In this document: positions 9,397-18,399 of the stretch, in pieces
Numbering within the stretch: position 1 is the stretch's first letter
How the letters are laid out: each line of letters begins with the position of its first letter
Origin: Chitinophagaceae bacterium
GTDB lineage: Bacteria; Bacteroidota; Bacteroidia; Chitinophagales; Chitinophagaceae
Length of the DNA: 64,000 nucleotides
Direction of reading: 5' to 3'
Assembly: GCA_019638475.1 (NCBI GenBank)
Contig: JAHBTR010000002.1
Coordinates: 248,001-312,000, forward strand
Position numbers and translations under genes: made by a program
Notes under the pieces: generated by a model
Seen by the model: only the letters and a program-made list of their open reading frames with translations
Told to the model about the DNA's origin: nothing
The model's database searches: none

Positions 9397-10479
9397 ATGA
9401 AAAGAATCAGAAAATATTATCAGTGGACAACATCTATACCCTTATTAGCATGTATATTATATTTCTCAGGATATTTAGATAACAATATTTTGTTACAAAT
9501 TGTAGCAGGTATATTATTGGTTATTTGCGTAATGTCGGCAGTGCATCATTCAGAAATTGTGGCTCATAGAGTAGGAGAGCCTTATGGTACTATTATTTTA
9601 GCAGTATCTATTACCATTATAGAGGTTGCCATTATTGTATCATTAATGCTTACAGGAGGAGAGCAGTATGCCTCTTTTGCAAGAGATACTGTTTATGCAG
9701 CAGTAATGCTTTTATTGAATGGTATTGTTGGGTTAAGTTTGTTTATAGGAGGAAGAAAATTTCATACACAAACCTTTTCACCTCACTCGGTAAAAATTTC
9801 TTTAATTTCTTTAATTTCTATTGTAGCATTTACAATGATATTGCCTTCTTTTACTACCGGTGAGCCTGGTCCTTATTATACAGAAGCACAAATATTGTTT
9901 GAAGTTTTTGCTTGTATTGCTATTTACTCTGCATTTATTTCAGCACAAACTATGAGGCATAGAGAGTATTTTATTGTTGATGAAGATAAATCGGCACAAG
10001 AAAATAAAGCCAACACTATTTCAAATCTATCATTGGTCATCAGTTTAATTTTTCTTTTAATTAGTTTATTAATAGTTGTTTTATTAGCAAAAAATCTTTC
10101 TCTCCCATTAGAACTGGTTATTCTTAATTATGGATTACCTAAAAGTTTGGTAGGAATTATTATAGCAGCTATTATTTTATTGCCAGAAGGTATTGCTGCT
10201 ATTAGTGCAGCAAGAAATAATAGGCTACAAACCAGTCTGAACTTAGCTTTAGGCTCTGCTATTGCCAGTATTGGACTTACCATTCCAACAGTTTCTATAG
10301 TTAGCTATTTTTATGATTTTCCTGTTGTATTAGGGCTTGATATTTTATCAATTATTCTTTTAGTTATTTCTATTTTTACTGTTATGCTTTCATTAATTGG
10401 AGGAAGAAGTAATTCAGTATATGGCGTTGTTTTATTAGTCAATTTGATTGCTTATATTTTTCTAACCATTAATCCATAA
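9397..10479 (+). CDS. Ca2+/H+ (Na+) antiporter, ChaA-like
   Basis: A 360-residue integral membrane protein with about 11 helices in two homologous halves. Both halves carry the acidic alpha-repeat of cation/Ca2+ exchangers: HRVGEPYGTIILAVSITIIE in the first half and LPEGIAAISAARNNRLQTS in the second. This pattern is closest to ChaA/CAX-type calcium-proton antiporters that export Ca2+ or Na+ across the inner membrane. A short acidic loop lies near residues 192-206. The following DinB-like gene starts 53 bp downstream and may be cotranscribed. Confidence 0.87.
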   Translation: MKRIRKYYQWTTSIPLLACILYFSGYLDNNILLQIVAGILLVICVMSAVHHSEIVAHRVGEPYGTIILAVSITIIEVAIIVSLMLTGGEQYASFARDTVYAAVMLLLNGIVGLSLFIGGRKFHTQTFSPHSVKISLISLISIVAFTMILPSFTTGEPGPYYTEAQILFEVFACIAIYSAFISAQTMRHREYFIVDEDKSAQENKANTISNLSLVISLIFLLISLLIVVLLAKNLSLPLELVILNYGLPKSLVGIIIAAIILLPEGIAAISAARNNRLQTSLNLALGSAIASIGLTIPTVSIVSYFYDFPVVLGLDILSIILLVISIFTVMLSLIGGRSNSVYGVVLLVNLIAYIFLTINP

Positions 10480-10532
10480 ATATTTTTTAAACACCAATAC
10501 TTTTTTATAACAAAGTATTCAATAAAAATAAA

Positions 10533-11048
10533 ATGACAAACAAAGAAATTTATCAGTGTGCACCAAAGTATTACCATTATTATTTTGATTTAGTTGAAAC
10601 AAATGATTTATTATCTGAATTGAAAAAAACTACATTACTAACCGAAAAAATTTTTGCATTAATTACTCCAGAAAAAGAAAATTTTTCTTATGCTGCAAAC
10701 AAATGGACTACCAAAGAAGTCTTAAAACATATTATTGATTGTGAAAGAATTTTTGCATATAGAGCATTGCGATTTTCAAGATTTGATAATACAGAACTTG
10801 CAGGCTTTGATGAAAATAAATATATTGACAACATTAAAACTGCTGAACAAAATTTATTAGACTTACAAGATGAATATTTAACTGTTAGAAAATCTACCAT
10901 CCTTCTATTTAAAAATATGACCAATGAAATGTTAGACTTTAAAGGAATAGCCAACAAAAGTAGCCTTACTGCAAGGACTATTGGCTTTATGATTATAGGA
11001 CACAATTTGCATCATAATAATTTTATACAATCAACATATTTAAGTTAA
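10533..11048 (+). CDS. DinB-superfamily protein
   Basis: A 171-residue four-helix protein of the DinB/YfiT fold. The N-terminal part has YHYYFDLVETNDLLSELK, followed by YAANKWTTKEVLKHIIDCER with the first metal-ligand His, then RALRFSRFD. A second His pair is in IIGHNLHHNNF near the C-terminus. Members bind a divalent metal with three His residues and many are thiol S-transferases (bacillithiol/mycothiol type), but the substrate cannot be read here. No SOS box is seen, so the name does not imply DNA-damage induction. Confidence 0.8.
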   Translation: MTNKEIYQCAPKYYHYYFDLVETNDLLSELKKTTLLTEKIFALITPEKENFSYAANKWTTKEVLKHIIDCERIFAYRALRFSRFDNTELAGFDENKYIDNIKTAEQNLLDLQDEYLTVRKSTILLFKNMTNEMLDFKGIANKSSLTARTIGFMIIGHNLHHNNFIQSTYLS

Positions 11049-11117
11049 GCATAGCTTCAACATTTCCTGTGCTTCAAAAATGTTTATAAAAGAAAATTTT
11101 CTTTTGCTTTTGAGGTA

Positions 11118-11125
11118 TAGTTTTG
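11118..11125 (+). promoter_or_regulatory. -7 promoter element (TAGTTTTG) for the LOG-family gene
   Basis: TAGTTTTG matches TAnnTTTG and ends 20 bp before the ATG at 11146. It decides the start: an in-frame ATG at 11080 would place this promoter inside the coding region and add 22 hydrophobic residues absent from the family. Confidence 0.45.
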
Positions 11126-11145
11126 CAACTTCAATTATTTTATTT

Positions 11146-11685
11146 ATGACAGAAAAATGGGAAAGTGTAGCCGTTTTTTGTGGCAGCAAAGCAGGCAATA
11201 ATCCTTTATTTATTCAACATGCAAAAGAGTTGGGTATATTATTAGCACAGCACAATATAACTATGGTATATGGTGGTGGCAAAGTAGGTATTATGGGAGC
11301 AATAGCAGATACTATGATGGAAAATAATGGCTCTGTAGTTGGTATAATACCTGAGTTACTAATAGAGTGGGAGCAACAACATTTAGGCATAACAAAACTG
11401 CATGTAGTGAAAGATATGCACATTCGTAAAAAGATGATGTATGAGTTAAGCGATGCTGCAATTGTGTTGCCTGGTGGTTATGGAACAATGGATGAATTGT
11501 TTGAAGTAACTACATGGAATAATTTGAAAATTCATGAAAAGAAAATAATTATTTTAAACACAGCAGGATTTTACAATCATTTAATTGCACATATAAATAC
11601 AATGTTAGAACAAGGATTTTTATATGATAATTGGCAACAGCGAATAGTAGTTGTAGAAAATCCTCAAGCTATTTTTTCTTCTTAG
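11146..11685 (+). CDS. LOG family protein (TIGR00730 Rossmann fold)
   Basis: With the start at ATG 11146 (MTEKWESVAVFCGSKAG) the protein is 179 residues, normal for the family. It shows the LOG signature PGGYGTMDELFEVTTW and the VYGGGKVGIMGAIAD nucleotide-binding loop. LOG proteins hydrolyse nucleotide 5'-monophosphates to base plus ribose 5-phosphate (phosphoribohydrolases; cytokinin-activating in plants and some bacteria). The native bacterial substrate is usually AMP-like. Its last 17 bp overlap the convergent outer-membrane-protein gene. Confidence 0.88.
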   Translation: MTEKWESVAVFCGSKAGNNPLFIQHAKELGILLAQHNITMVYGGGKVGIMGAIADTMMENNGSVVGIIPELLIEWEQQHLGITKLHVVKDMHIRKKMMYELSDAAIVLPGGYGTMDELFEVTTWNNLKIHEKKIIILNTAGFYNHLIAHINTMLEQGFLYDNWQQRIVVVENPQAIFSS

Positions 11686-12304
11686 AAGAGTGTAAATACC
11701 AATTAAAGCCACTTCTAATAATGGGTATAGCTTCATTATAACTATTACGATAAGGAGAGTAATATTCTTTTCCTAAATCCATCATCAATACTGTAAAAAA
11801 ATTAAAATTGCCAACTACTCTTTGTCCATAACCAACACCTACTAAAAAGCTACTGGCTTTTACTTTTTGAGATATGACAGGAGCACCAGATAGGTCTAAA
11901 TTTTTTTGTGTATATTTTATAGAATTAAATTCTGGTTGTGCTTGAATAAAGAAATTAGCTATAGGATATATTCTAACAAAAGCACCAGCACCTAAATTAA
12001 GTGCTGTTTGTCTATAACGATATACACCCTGACTAAAACGCATAGAAGAATAAATAGTATTAAATACTATACCAGCATCAATCCATTCTGCAAGTGTATA
12101 ACCAACTTCAGGATTAGCACCAATGATAAAAGTATTGCCTCCTCCATAACCACTACTTGTACCAAAGCCTAAAGAAATACTACCCCCTATAAAAATATTA
12201 TCTTTTCTGAAACCTAATCCTTTTTCTTCTTCATTTTCTCTTTGGGCATTGGCTACAAAAAATAAAACTAAAGTAGTGCAAGTACATAATATTTTTTTCA
12301 TCAA
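11669..12304 (-). CDS. Outer-membrane beta-barrel protein
   Basis: A 211-residue protein with a cleavable signal peptide (KKILCTCTTLVLFFVANAQ) followed by alternating hydrophobic/aromatic strands rich in Gly and Tyr (GGSISLGFGTSSGYGGG, EVGYTLAEWIDAGIVFN). This is typical of small OmpW/porin-like barrels in Bacteroidota. It has about eight possible strands and ends in a basic SSKKKK tail instead of a terminal Phe. No function is assignable. The 3' end overlaps the convergent LOG gene by 17 bp; the start ATG at 12304 is 28 bp from the next gene's stop, so the two may be cotranscribed. Confidence 0.7.
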   Translation of the reverse strand: MMKKILCTCTTLVLFFVANAQRENEEEKGLGFRKDNIFIGGSISLGFGTSSGYGGGNTFIIGANPEVGYTLAEWIDAGIVFNTIYSSMRFSQGVYRYRQTALNLGAGAFVRIYPIANFFIQAQPEFNSIKYTQKNLDLSGAPVISQKVKASSFLVGVGYGQRVVGNFNFFTVLMMDLGKEYYSPYRNSYNEAIPIIRSGFNWYLHSSKKKK

Positions 12305-12332
12305 ACTATCAGTTTATGCAACAAATATACAT

Positions 12333-13736
12333 TTAAACTACATCAAAAATTTTTCCTGCATTTAGAATATTGTTAGGGTCAAATATCTTTTTTATAGAAC
12401 GCATTAACCGAAGGTTAGTGCTGTCAAAAACAATATCCATATATGGTTTTTGTATTAAACCTATACCATGTTCTGCACTTACAGTACCACCTAAACTTTT
12501 TACCAATTTGAATAATTCTCTTAAAATATTTGTCATCTCTTCATTACCATGACTATTTTTAATAGTTGGATGATTAATTCTCACATGAATATTGCCATCT
12601 CCTGCATGACCATAACATACAGCTTTAAAATGATATTTTTCTCCCAATGCTTTTACGCCTTTTATAAGTTGTGGCAATAATGCTCTTGGCACTACTGTAT
12701 CTTCTTCAATAGTATAACCTTCAAGTTTTACAGCTTCTGCTGCTCTTCTTCTTAATTTCCATAATGCTTCTTTTTGATAATTATCATCTGCAAAAAATAT
12801 TTCTCCAATATCATATTGTGTCATCAACTCTGCAATAGCTTCCATTTCTTTCATCATTACATCTACATCATTACCATCAATTTCTATAATTAAATGTGCA
12901 GCTATATCATCTGTTACAGGTACAGTATGGTTTTCAAGCATTTTGCTCACTATTTTTAAAGCATCAATTTCTACAAACTCTAAAGCACTTGGCACAAAAC
13001 CTGCTTTGAAAATAATACTTACAGCTTCGCTTGCTTGTTCTAAATTTTTAAATGGTACTAACATGAGTAAATCATGTTTGGGTAGAGGAATTAACCTTAA
13101 TACAATTTTTGTAACAATACCTAATGTGCCTTCACTGCCAACTATTAATTGTGTTAGGTTATAACCAGTAGCATTTTTCAATACATTGGCACTCGTCCAA
13201 ATAATTTCTCCAGTTGGTAAAACAACTTCTAAGTTTAGCACATAATCTTTTACCACACCATATTTTACAGCTCTTGGTCCACCACTATTTTCAGCAATAT
13301 TGCCACCAATAAAACAACTTCCTTTGCTGCTTGGGTCTGGTGGATAATACAAGTTTTTTTCTTTTACAGCATTCATTAAAACTTCTGTAATAACACCAGG
13401 TTCTGTAATAACTTGCAAATTATTTTCATCAATTTCTATAATGCTGTTCATGCGTTCTGTGCTTAATAATACACCACCTAAGTGTGGCAATGCACCACCA
13501 CTTACACCTGTACCTGCACCTCTTGGTGTTACAGGAATTAAATGTGTATTACATAATTGCATAATAGCAGCAATTTCTGCTGTAGTTCTTGGTTTTACTA
13601 CTACTTCGGGAAAATAATGTAGTTTTTCTGTTTGGTCAGATGCGTAGTAATGTAAAGATTCATCATCTAACAAAACATAATTGCTGCCAACAATATTTTT
13701 CAGAATGTCTATATGTTCTTTGTTCAATGTTGCCAT
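12333..13736 (-). CDS. FAD-linked oxidase (GlcD / D-lactate dehydrogenase type)
   Basis: 467 residues with an N-terminal FAD_binding_4 domain (VVVKPRTTAEIAAIMQLCN, then TPRGAGTGVSGGALPHLGGV) and a C-terminal FAD-oxidase domain ending GTVSAEHGIGLIQKPYM...DPNNILNAGKIFD. This is the VAO-type fold of glycolate oxidase GlcD and D-lactate or D-2-hydroxyacid dehydrogenases, which oxidise 2-hydroxyacids to 2-ketoacids. The His in HAGDGNIHVRINHP is a metal/substrate ligand of the family. No GlcE/GlcF partners are adjacent, so D-lactate or a similar hydroxyacid is the likelier substrate. Confidence 0.88.
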   Translation of the reverse strand: MATLNKEHIDILKNIVGSNYVLLDDESLHYYASDQTEKLHYFPEVVVKPRTTAEIAAIMQLCNTHLIPVTPRGAGTGVSGGALPHLGGVLLSTERMNSIIEIDENNLQVITEPGVITEVLMNAVKEKNLYYPPDPSSKGSCFIGGNIAENSGGPRAVKYGVVKDYVLNLEVVLPTGEIIWTSANVLKNATGYNLTQLIVGSEGTLGIVTKIVLRLIPLPKHDLLMLVPFKNLEQASEAVSIIFKAGFVPSALEFVEIDALKIVSKMLENHTVPVTDDIAAHLIIEIDGNDVDVMMKEMEAIAELMTQYDIGEIFFADDNYQKEALWKLRRRAAEAVKLEGYTIEEDTVVPRALLPQLIKGVKALGEKYHFKAVCYGHAGDGNIHVRINHPTIKNSHGNEEMTNILRELFKLVKSLGGTVSAEHGIGLIQKPYMDIVFDSTNLRLMRSIKKIFDPNNILNAGKIFDVV

Positions 13737-13881
13737 GTATATAAATGCTTACAGCAAATGTAAGTGTTTGAACATTTGTAAAGAAAGAACTATTATACTC
13801 TTGAAATAAATAGGAAAATATTTTTCCTGATTTACCCATAGCTAAGAAAATGTATATAGCTATTATGTAACTTCGTAACTT

Positions 13882-14442
13882 ATGTCAATTATTTTAGCCT
13901 CACAATCGCCCAGAAGAAAACAATTATTAGAATGGGCAGAAATAGATTTTGAAGTGATAGTAGCCCCAACAGAAGAAACTTATCCTGATAATCTTTCTTT
14001 AGAAGAAATTCCTATATACATTGCAAAACAAAAGGCTTTGGCAGTAGAGCAAAAAACGGGGAAAGAAAAAATAATTGTAGCTGCTGATACTGTTGTTGTT
14101 CTAAATAATAAAATTATTGGAAAGCCAAAAAACAGAGAAGATGCTATAAAAATTTTATCTGATTTATCAGGTAATGAACATTGTGTGATTACTGGAGTGG
14201 TTATTTTATCTGCTAATAAACAAATTGCTTTTGCAGATACTACTTATGTGCAATTTCATGCTTTAACACAAGAGCAAATTATTTTTTATGTGGACAAATA
14301 CAAGCCTTACGATAAAGCTGGTGCTTATGCCATACAAGAGTGGATTGGTGTAATAGGTATTCAATCTATACAAGGAGATTTTTATAATGTAATGGGTTTG
14401 CCTGTAAGTAAAGTAGTACAAGCATTAAATTCTCTTAAATAA
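13882..14442 (+). CDS. maf: Maf nucleoside-triphosphate pyrophosphatase
   Basis: 186 residues starting MSIILASQSPRRKQLLEWA, the Maf signature SxSPRRxxLL that binds the triphosphate. VAADTVVVLNNKIIGKPK holds the catalytic Asp, and the C-terminal YDKAGAYAIQEW completes the family pattern. Maf enzymes hydrolyse dTTP/UTP or modified nucleotides to monophosphates, as housecleaning, and can arrest division when overproduced. The YhdE subtype (dTTP/UTP) is suggested by the AIQEW motif. It probably starts a short plus-strand run with the DUF2851 gene. Confidence 0.93.
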   Translation: MSIILASQSPRRKQLLEWAEIDFEVIVAPTEETYPDNLSLEEIPIYIAKQKALAVEQKTGKEKIIVAADTVVVLNNKIIGKPKNREDAIKILSDLSGNEHCVITGVVILSANKQIAFADTTYVQFHALTQEQIIFYVDKYKPYDKAGAYAIQEWIGVIGIQSIQGDFYNVMGLPVSKVVQALNSLK

Positions 14443-14493
14443 AACTTGAACTTTTGATATAAGTTGTTTAACTTTCAGTATCATTTTATCAAT

Positions 14494-15768
14494 ATGATAA
14501 TTACTGAAAAATTATTACACTTTATTTGGCAGTTTCAATACTTTAATAAAACTGCTCTCACTACTACCAATGGCGAGCAATTAACTATTATTAAAACAGG
14601 TACATTAAATACTAATCAAGGTCCTGATTTTTTACATGCTTCTGTAAAAATAAATAATGTAACATTGGTTGGTAATATTGAAATACATATCAATGCTTCA
14701 GACTGGTTAAAACACCAACACCAAAAAGATAAAAACTATGATAATGTTATTCTGCATATAGTTTGGAAAAATGATAAACCTTTGTTTGTAAACAATCAGT
14801 TACTGCCTACACTTGAATTACAAAATTTAGTAGCCAAAATTTTGTTAGACAGATATAATAATTTAATGCAGACAAAAGACACTATTCCTTGTCAAAAATT
14901 TCTTCCTGCATTAAGTGAAATTGCTTGGCTACCTTGGAAAGAAAGATTAGCAGCAGAAAGGTTAGAATCAAAATCGTTAAGAATTTTATTTTTATTACAA
15001 GAAAGTAACCATCATTGGGAAGAAGTTTTTTGGTGGTTAATTGCAGCCAACTTTGGAATAAAAATTAATGTAAGTTGTTTTGAAGAAATGGCTAAAACAA
15101 TTACTGTCAAAATTTTGGCAAAACATAAAAACAATATTCATCAATTAGAAGCATTGTTATTAGGACAAGCCAATTTATTGAACAATACTTTTACAGATGA
15201 TTATGCTAAAAATCTGCAAAAAGAATATCAGTTTTTACAACACAAATACAAGCTACAAACAGTAACAGAAAATGTACAATTTTTAAGAATGAGACCAGCT
15301 AATTTCCCTACCATAAGATTAGCACAATTAGCTATGTTGATACAAAATAGCAGCCATTTATTTTCTATAATAAAAGAAGTAAAAACAGTAAAAGAAGTAA
15401 GGGAAATGTTGTCTGTTACAGCCAGTGAATATTGGAACAATCATTATATTTTAGCAGAAGAAACATCTACACATCCAAAACAATTAGGCAATCAGATGAT
15501 TGATAATATTATCATTAATACAATAGTGCCAATACTTTTTGCTTATGGATTGTATAACAAAGATGAAGTGTATAAAGACAAAGCTATTCAATGGCTACAA
15601 CAAACCCCAGCAGAAAAAAATACTGTTATTAGTAAATGGGTGAATGTTGCCATAAAAAGTAAATCTGCTTTTGACACACAAGCCTTGCTACAATTAGACA
15701 AAGTGTATTGCAAACAATTACGTTGTTTAGAATGTGCTATTGGTAATAAAGTTTTAAAAATTGTATAA
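14494..15768 (+). CDS. DUF2851 family protein
   Basis: 424 residues from ATG 14494 (MIITEKLLHFIWQFQYFNK). A TTG 30 bp upstream is open but gives a non-family extension. The recognisable core is GTLNTNQGPDFLHASVKI...GNIEIHINASDWLKH...NVILHIVWKND. This domain is found almost only in Bacteroidota and is annotated DUF2851; no reaction is known. Two Cys near the C-terminus (YCKQLRCLECAIG) might bind metal. The gap of 51 bp after maf suggests cotranscription. Confidence 0.85.
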   Translation: MIITEKLLHFIWQFQYFNKTALTTTNGEQLTIIKTGTLNTNQGPDFLHASVKINNVTLVGNIEIHINASDWLKHQHQKDKNYDNVILHIVWKNDKPLFVNNQLLPTLELQNLVAKILLDRYNNLMQTKDTIPCQKFLPALSEIAWLPWKERLAAERLESKSLRILFLLQESNHHWEEVFWWLIAANFGIKINVSCFEEMAKTITVKILAKHKNNIHQLEALLLGQANLLNNTFTDDYAKNLQKEYQFLQHKYKLQTVTENVQFLRMRPANFPTIRLAQLAMLIQNSSHLFSIIKEVKTVKEVREMLSVTASEYWNNHYILAEETSTHPKQLGNQMIDNIIINTIVPILFAYGLYNKDEVYKDKAIQWLQQTPAEKNTVISKWVNVAIKSKSAFDTQALLQLDKVYCKQLRCLECAIGNKVLKIV

Positions 15769-15832
15769 CTGGTTATTTACACATAAACTTTCGTGCTAAA
15801 AGTTTTATCTTGCAATCCTTAATTTTTTTATT

Positions 15833-17125
15833 ATGAAATATTTACCATTAAATCCCAACATATTTATCAATAACCGCAAACGTTTTATAAAAGAAATGCA
15901 AAAAAATAGTATTGCAGTTATAGTAAGTAATGATGAATTTCCAAGCAATGGAGATGCTTTGCATACATTTAAACAAAACAGTGATTTGTTTTGGCTTACA
16001 GGTATAGAGCAAGAAGACAGTATGCTAATTCTTTTTCCTGATAATCCTGATGAAAAGTATAGAGAAGTATTGGTATTGGTTCGCCCAAATGAATTAAAAG
16101 AAAAATGGGATGGAAAAAGATTAAGAGCCAATGAAGCTCAAGACATTTCTGGTATTCAAACTATTGTTTGGTTAGATAGTATAGATGCTTTGTTACAAAC
16201 ATGGATTCATTTAACAGATAATATTTATTTAGATAGTAATGAAAATGACAGAAAAGCAAATTTGGTTCGTAGTAGAGAGTACAGATTTATTGATGAAATG
16301 AAAAGCCGTTATCCATTACACAATTATTGCAGGGCAGCAAAAATTTTTGGAAAACTTCGTGCTATCAAAACAAAAGAAGAAGTAGAAGTAATTCAAAAAG
16401 CTATTGATATTACTGAAAATACTTTTAGAAAATTATTAGGCTTTATAAAACCCGGTGTAATGGAGTATGAAATTGAGGCAGAATTAATACATAGTTTTCT
16501 GAGCCAAAGAGCCACAGGTGAAGCTTATGGAAGTATAATAGCCAGTGGAGACAGAGCAAGAACATTACATTATATAAGCAACAATCAAGAGTGTAAAGAT
16601 GGAGAATTAATACTCATGGATTTTGGTGCAGCTTATGGTGGTTATAATGCAGACCTTACAAGAACTGTTCCTGTAAATGGAAAATTTACAAGAAGACAAA
16701 AAACTGTTTACAATGCTTGTTTGCATTTGCATAATTATGCAAAGAGTTTATTAAAACCTGGTATCTCCATAGTTGATTATACAGAAAAAGTAGGAGAGGA
16801 AGCAACCCAACAATTTTTGAAAATAGGATTGCTTAGAAAAAGTGATGTGAAAAATGAAGATAAAGATAATAGAGCCTATCGTAAATATTTATACCATGGC
16901 ATAAGCCACCATTTAGGTATAGATGTGCATGATTTAGGCACAAGAACTGCCCCAATTCAACAAGGAATGGTATTTACTGTAGAACCTGGTATTTATATAG
17001 AAGAAGAACAAATGGGTATTAGAATAGAAAATAATCTTTGGATAACAAAAAATGGCAACATTGATTTGATGAAAAATATTCCTATAACTATAGAAGAAAT
17101 TGAAGGATTGATGAAGAGAAGATAG
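15833..17125 (+). CDS. pepP: Xaa-Pro aminopeptidase (M24B, AMP_N + pita-bread)
   Basis: A 430-residue cytoplasmic peptidase that removes N-terminal residues preceding proline. Residues about 1-140 form the AMP_N domain (FKQNSDLFWLTGIEQEDSML). The C-terminal pita-bread fold has the dinuclear-metal ligands: Asp in LMDFGAAYGGYNADLTRT (two Asp), His in GISHHLGIDVHDLG, Glu in VFTVEPGIYIEEE and Glu in GIRIENNL. Length and order match PepP. Its stop is immediately followed by the left inverted repeat of the small four-helix-bundle gene. Confidence 0.94.
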   Translation: MKYLPLNPNIFINNRKRFIKEMQKNSIAVIVSNDEFPSNGDALHTFKQNSDLFWLTGIEQEDSMLILFPDNPDEKYREVLVLVRPNELKEKWDGKRLRANEAQDISGIQTIVWLDSIDALLQTWIHLTDNIYLDSNENDRKANLVRSREYRFIDEMKSRYPLHNYCRAAKIFGKLRAIKTKEEVEVIQKAIDITENTFRKLLGFIKPGVMEYEIEAELIHSFLSQRATGEAYGSIIASGDRARTLHYISNNQECKDGELILMDFGAAYGGYNADLTRTVPVNGKFTRRQKTVYNACLHLHNYAKSLLKPGISIVDYTEKVGEEATQQFLKIGLLRKSDVKNEDKDNRAYRKYLYHGISHHLGIDVHDLGTRTAPIQQGMVFTVEPGIYIEEEQMGIRIENNLWITKNGNIDLMKNIPITIEEIEGLMKRR

Positions 17126-17150
17126 ACGACAGACCATAGACGATAGCTTA
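17121..17150 (+). repeat. Left inverted repeat flanking the S23-type gene
   Basis: GACGACAGACCATAGACGAT then AG (17125-17146) is an imperfect inverted copy of 17585-17604 on the far side of the four-helix-bundle gene; about 17 of 20 bases pair. It overlaps the end of pepP by a few bases. Short GACCATAGAC-type repeats of this kind commonly border S23-family genes in Bacteroidota (my recollection, not tested here). Confidence 0.5.
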
Positions 17151-17202
17151 TTAATGATAGACTATTATTCAAATAATTTTTTTAAAAATAGTATGATACA
17201 TT

Positions 17203-17559
17203 ATGGCTTTTAAGTTTGAAAATTTGAAAATATGGCAAGTGGCTATAGATTTGGCTGATGATATTGATAAACTTGCTTTGACTTTTCCAAAGCATGAATT
17301 ATATTCGTTATCAAGTCAGATTAAAAGAGCAGCAGATTCTGTTTCATTAAATATTGTTGAAGGTTCTACAGGGCAGTCAAATGCGGAGTTTAAAAGACTT
17401 TTGAGAATATCTAATAGGTCTGCATTGGAAGTAGTTGGTTGCTTATTCTTGGCTAAAAGAAGAAACTATATTAATAATGAAGATTTTACTAAATTTTATA
17501 ATCAAATAGAAACATTGGTAAAGATGATTCAGGCATTAATAAACTCTATAAACGATTAA
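17203..17559 (+). CDS. Four-helix-bundle protein (23S rRNA intervening-sequence / S23 family)
   Basis: 118 residues with the family signature FKFENLKIWQVAIDLADDI, LSSQIKRAADSVSLNIVEGS, then EFKRLLRISNRSALEVVGCL. The family was first seen in intervening sequences of 23S rRNA genes and is related to Avd, the accessory protein of diversity-generating retroelements. The proteins are small basic pentameric bundles thought to bind nucleic acid; their role when free-standing is unknown. Here the gene sits alone between pepP and pssA and is bracketed by inverted repeats, which suggests a small mobile or recombining cassette. Confidence 0.88.
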   Translation: MAFKFENLKIWQVAIDLADDIDKLALTFPKHELYSLSSQIKRAADSVSLNIVEGSTGQSNAEFKRLLRISNRSALEVVGCLFLAKRRNYINNEDFTKFYNQIETLVKMIQALINSIND

Positions 17560-17567
17560 AATATAAT

Positions 17568-17609
17568 GGTCTTTACACTATGGACTATCGTCTGTGGTCT
17601 ATGGACTAT
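17568..17609 (+). repeat. Right inverted repeat flanking the S23-type gene
   Basis: The stretch contains CTATCGTCTGTGGTCTATGG (17585-17604), mirror of the left repeat, plus a direct echo of the motif (ACTATGGACTATCGTC and GTCTATGGACTAT). The last bases lie only 12 bp before the pssA ATG, so pssA has almost no private upstream region. This suggests the cassette landed between pssA and its original promoter or brought its own transcription. Confidence 0.5.
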
Positions 17610-17620
17610 TTCCTCATTGT

Positions 17621-18382
17621 ATGAAACAAATACCCAATATTTTTACTTTATTAAATTTACTTTTTGGCTGTATGGCTATTGTAGCTTCTGTACAAAGTGG
17701 CTTAACTATAGTGTTCAATGCAGGTGGTGAACAGTTAATAGAAATTCCTGAAAGTATTTTTATGGCTACTGTTTTTATAGCATTAGCAGCAGTCATAGAT
17801 TTTTTAGATGGTTTTGTAGCAAGACTTTTTAAAGCAGAGTCTGCCATAGGTAAGCAATTAGATAGCCTTGCAGATGTAGTAAGTTTTGGTGTAGCACCAG
17901 CAATGATTGTTTACCAATTTTTACGTTTATCTTATGCTCAACAGGTAGATGGTTTAGATGTATCAGCAATTTGGTTAATACCAGCTTTTATTATTCCATG
18001 TGCAGGTGCATATAGATTAGCAAGATTTAATTTAGACACAGCACAATCAACAGGATTTAAAGGTGTGCCAATACCAGCAGTAGGTTTATTCATTGCTTCT
18101 TTTCCTTTATTATATAGATATAGTAATCAAGTTTGGATAATTGATGTATTACTGAATCAATGGTTTTGGTATGCAATTATTTTTATTGTCAGCTATTTAA
18201 TGATTAGTACTTTACCTATGCTTGCTTTAAAATTTAAAGGAGTAACTTTACAAAAATTATTGCCCTTTATTATTGTATTATTAGTAAGCATAGTAAGTGC
18301 TATATTTTTTGGGTGGTTGGCTGTAACAGTTGGTTTTGCTGCTTATGTAGTAGTATCTTTACTTTTTAAACAATCAGAATAA
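17621..18382 (+). CDS. pssA: CDP-diacylglycerol-serine O-phosphatidyltransferase
   Basis: A membrane enzyme that makes phosphatidylserine from CDP-diacylglycerol and serine, the first step to phosphatidylethanolamine. ATG 17621 (MKQIPNIFTLLNLLFGC) is chosen over a GTG at 17594 inside the repeat. The CDP-alcohol phosphotransferase signature runs DFLDGFVARLFKAESAIGKQ then LDSLADVVSFG (DG-x2-AR-x8-G-x3-D-x3-D). 253 residues with about eight helices is normal for the Gram-positive/Bacteroidota type. The purS gene follows after 17 bp. Confidence 0.93.
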   Translation: MKQIPNIFTLLNLLFGCMAIVASVQSGLTIVFNAGGEQLIEIPESIFMATVFIALAAVIDFLDGFVARLFKAESAIGKQLDSLADVVSFGVAPAMIVYQFLRLSYAQQVDGLDVSAIWLIPAFIIPCAGAYRLARFNLDTAQSTGFKGVPIPAVGLFIASFPLLYRYSNQVWIIDVLLNQWFWYAIIFIVSYLMISTLPMLALKFKGVTLQKLLPFIIVLLVSIVSAIFFGWLAVTVGFAAYVVVSLLFKQSE

Positions 18383-18399
18383 TTATAAAACAATTTTTT

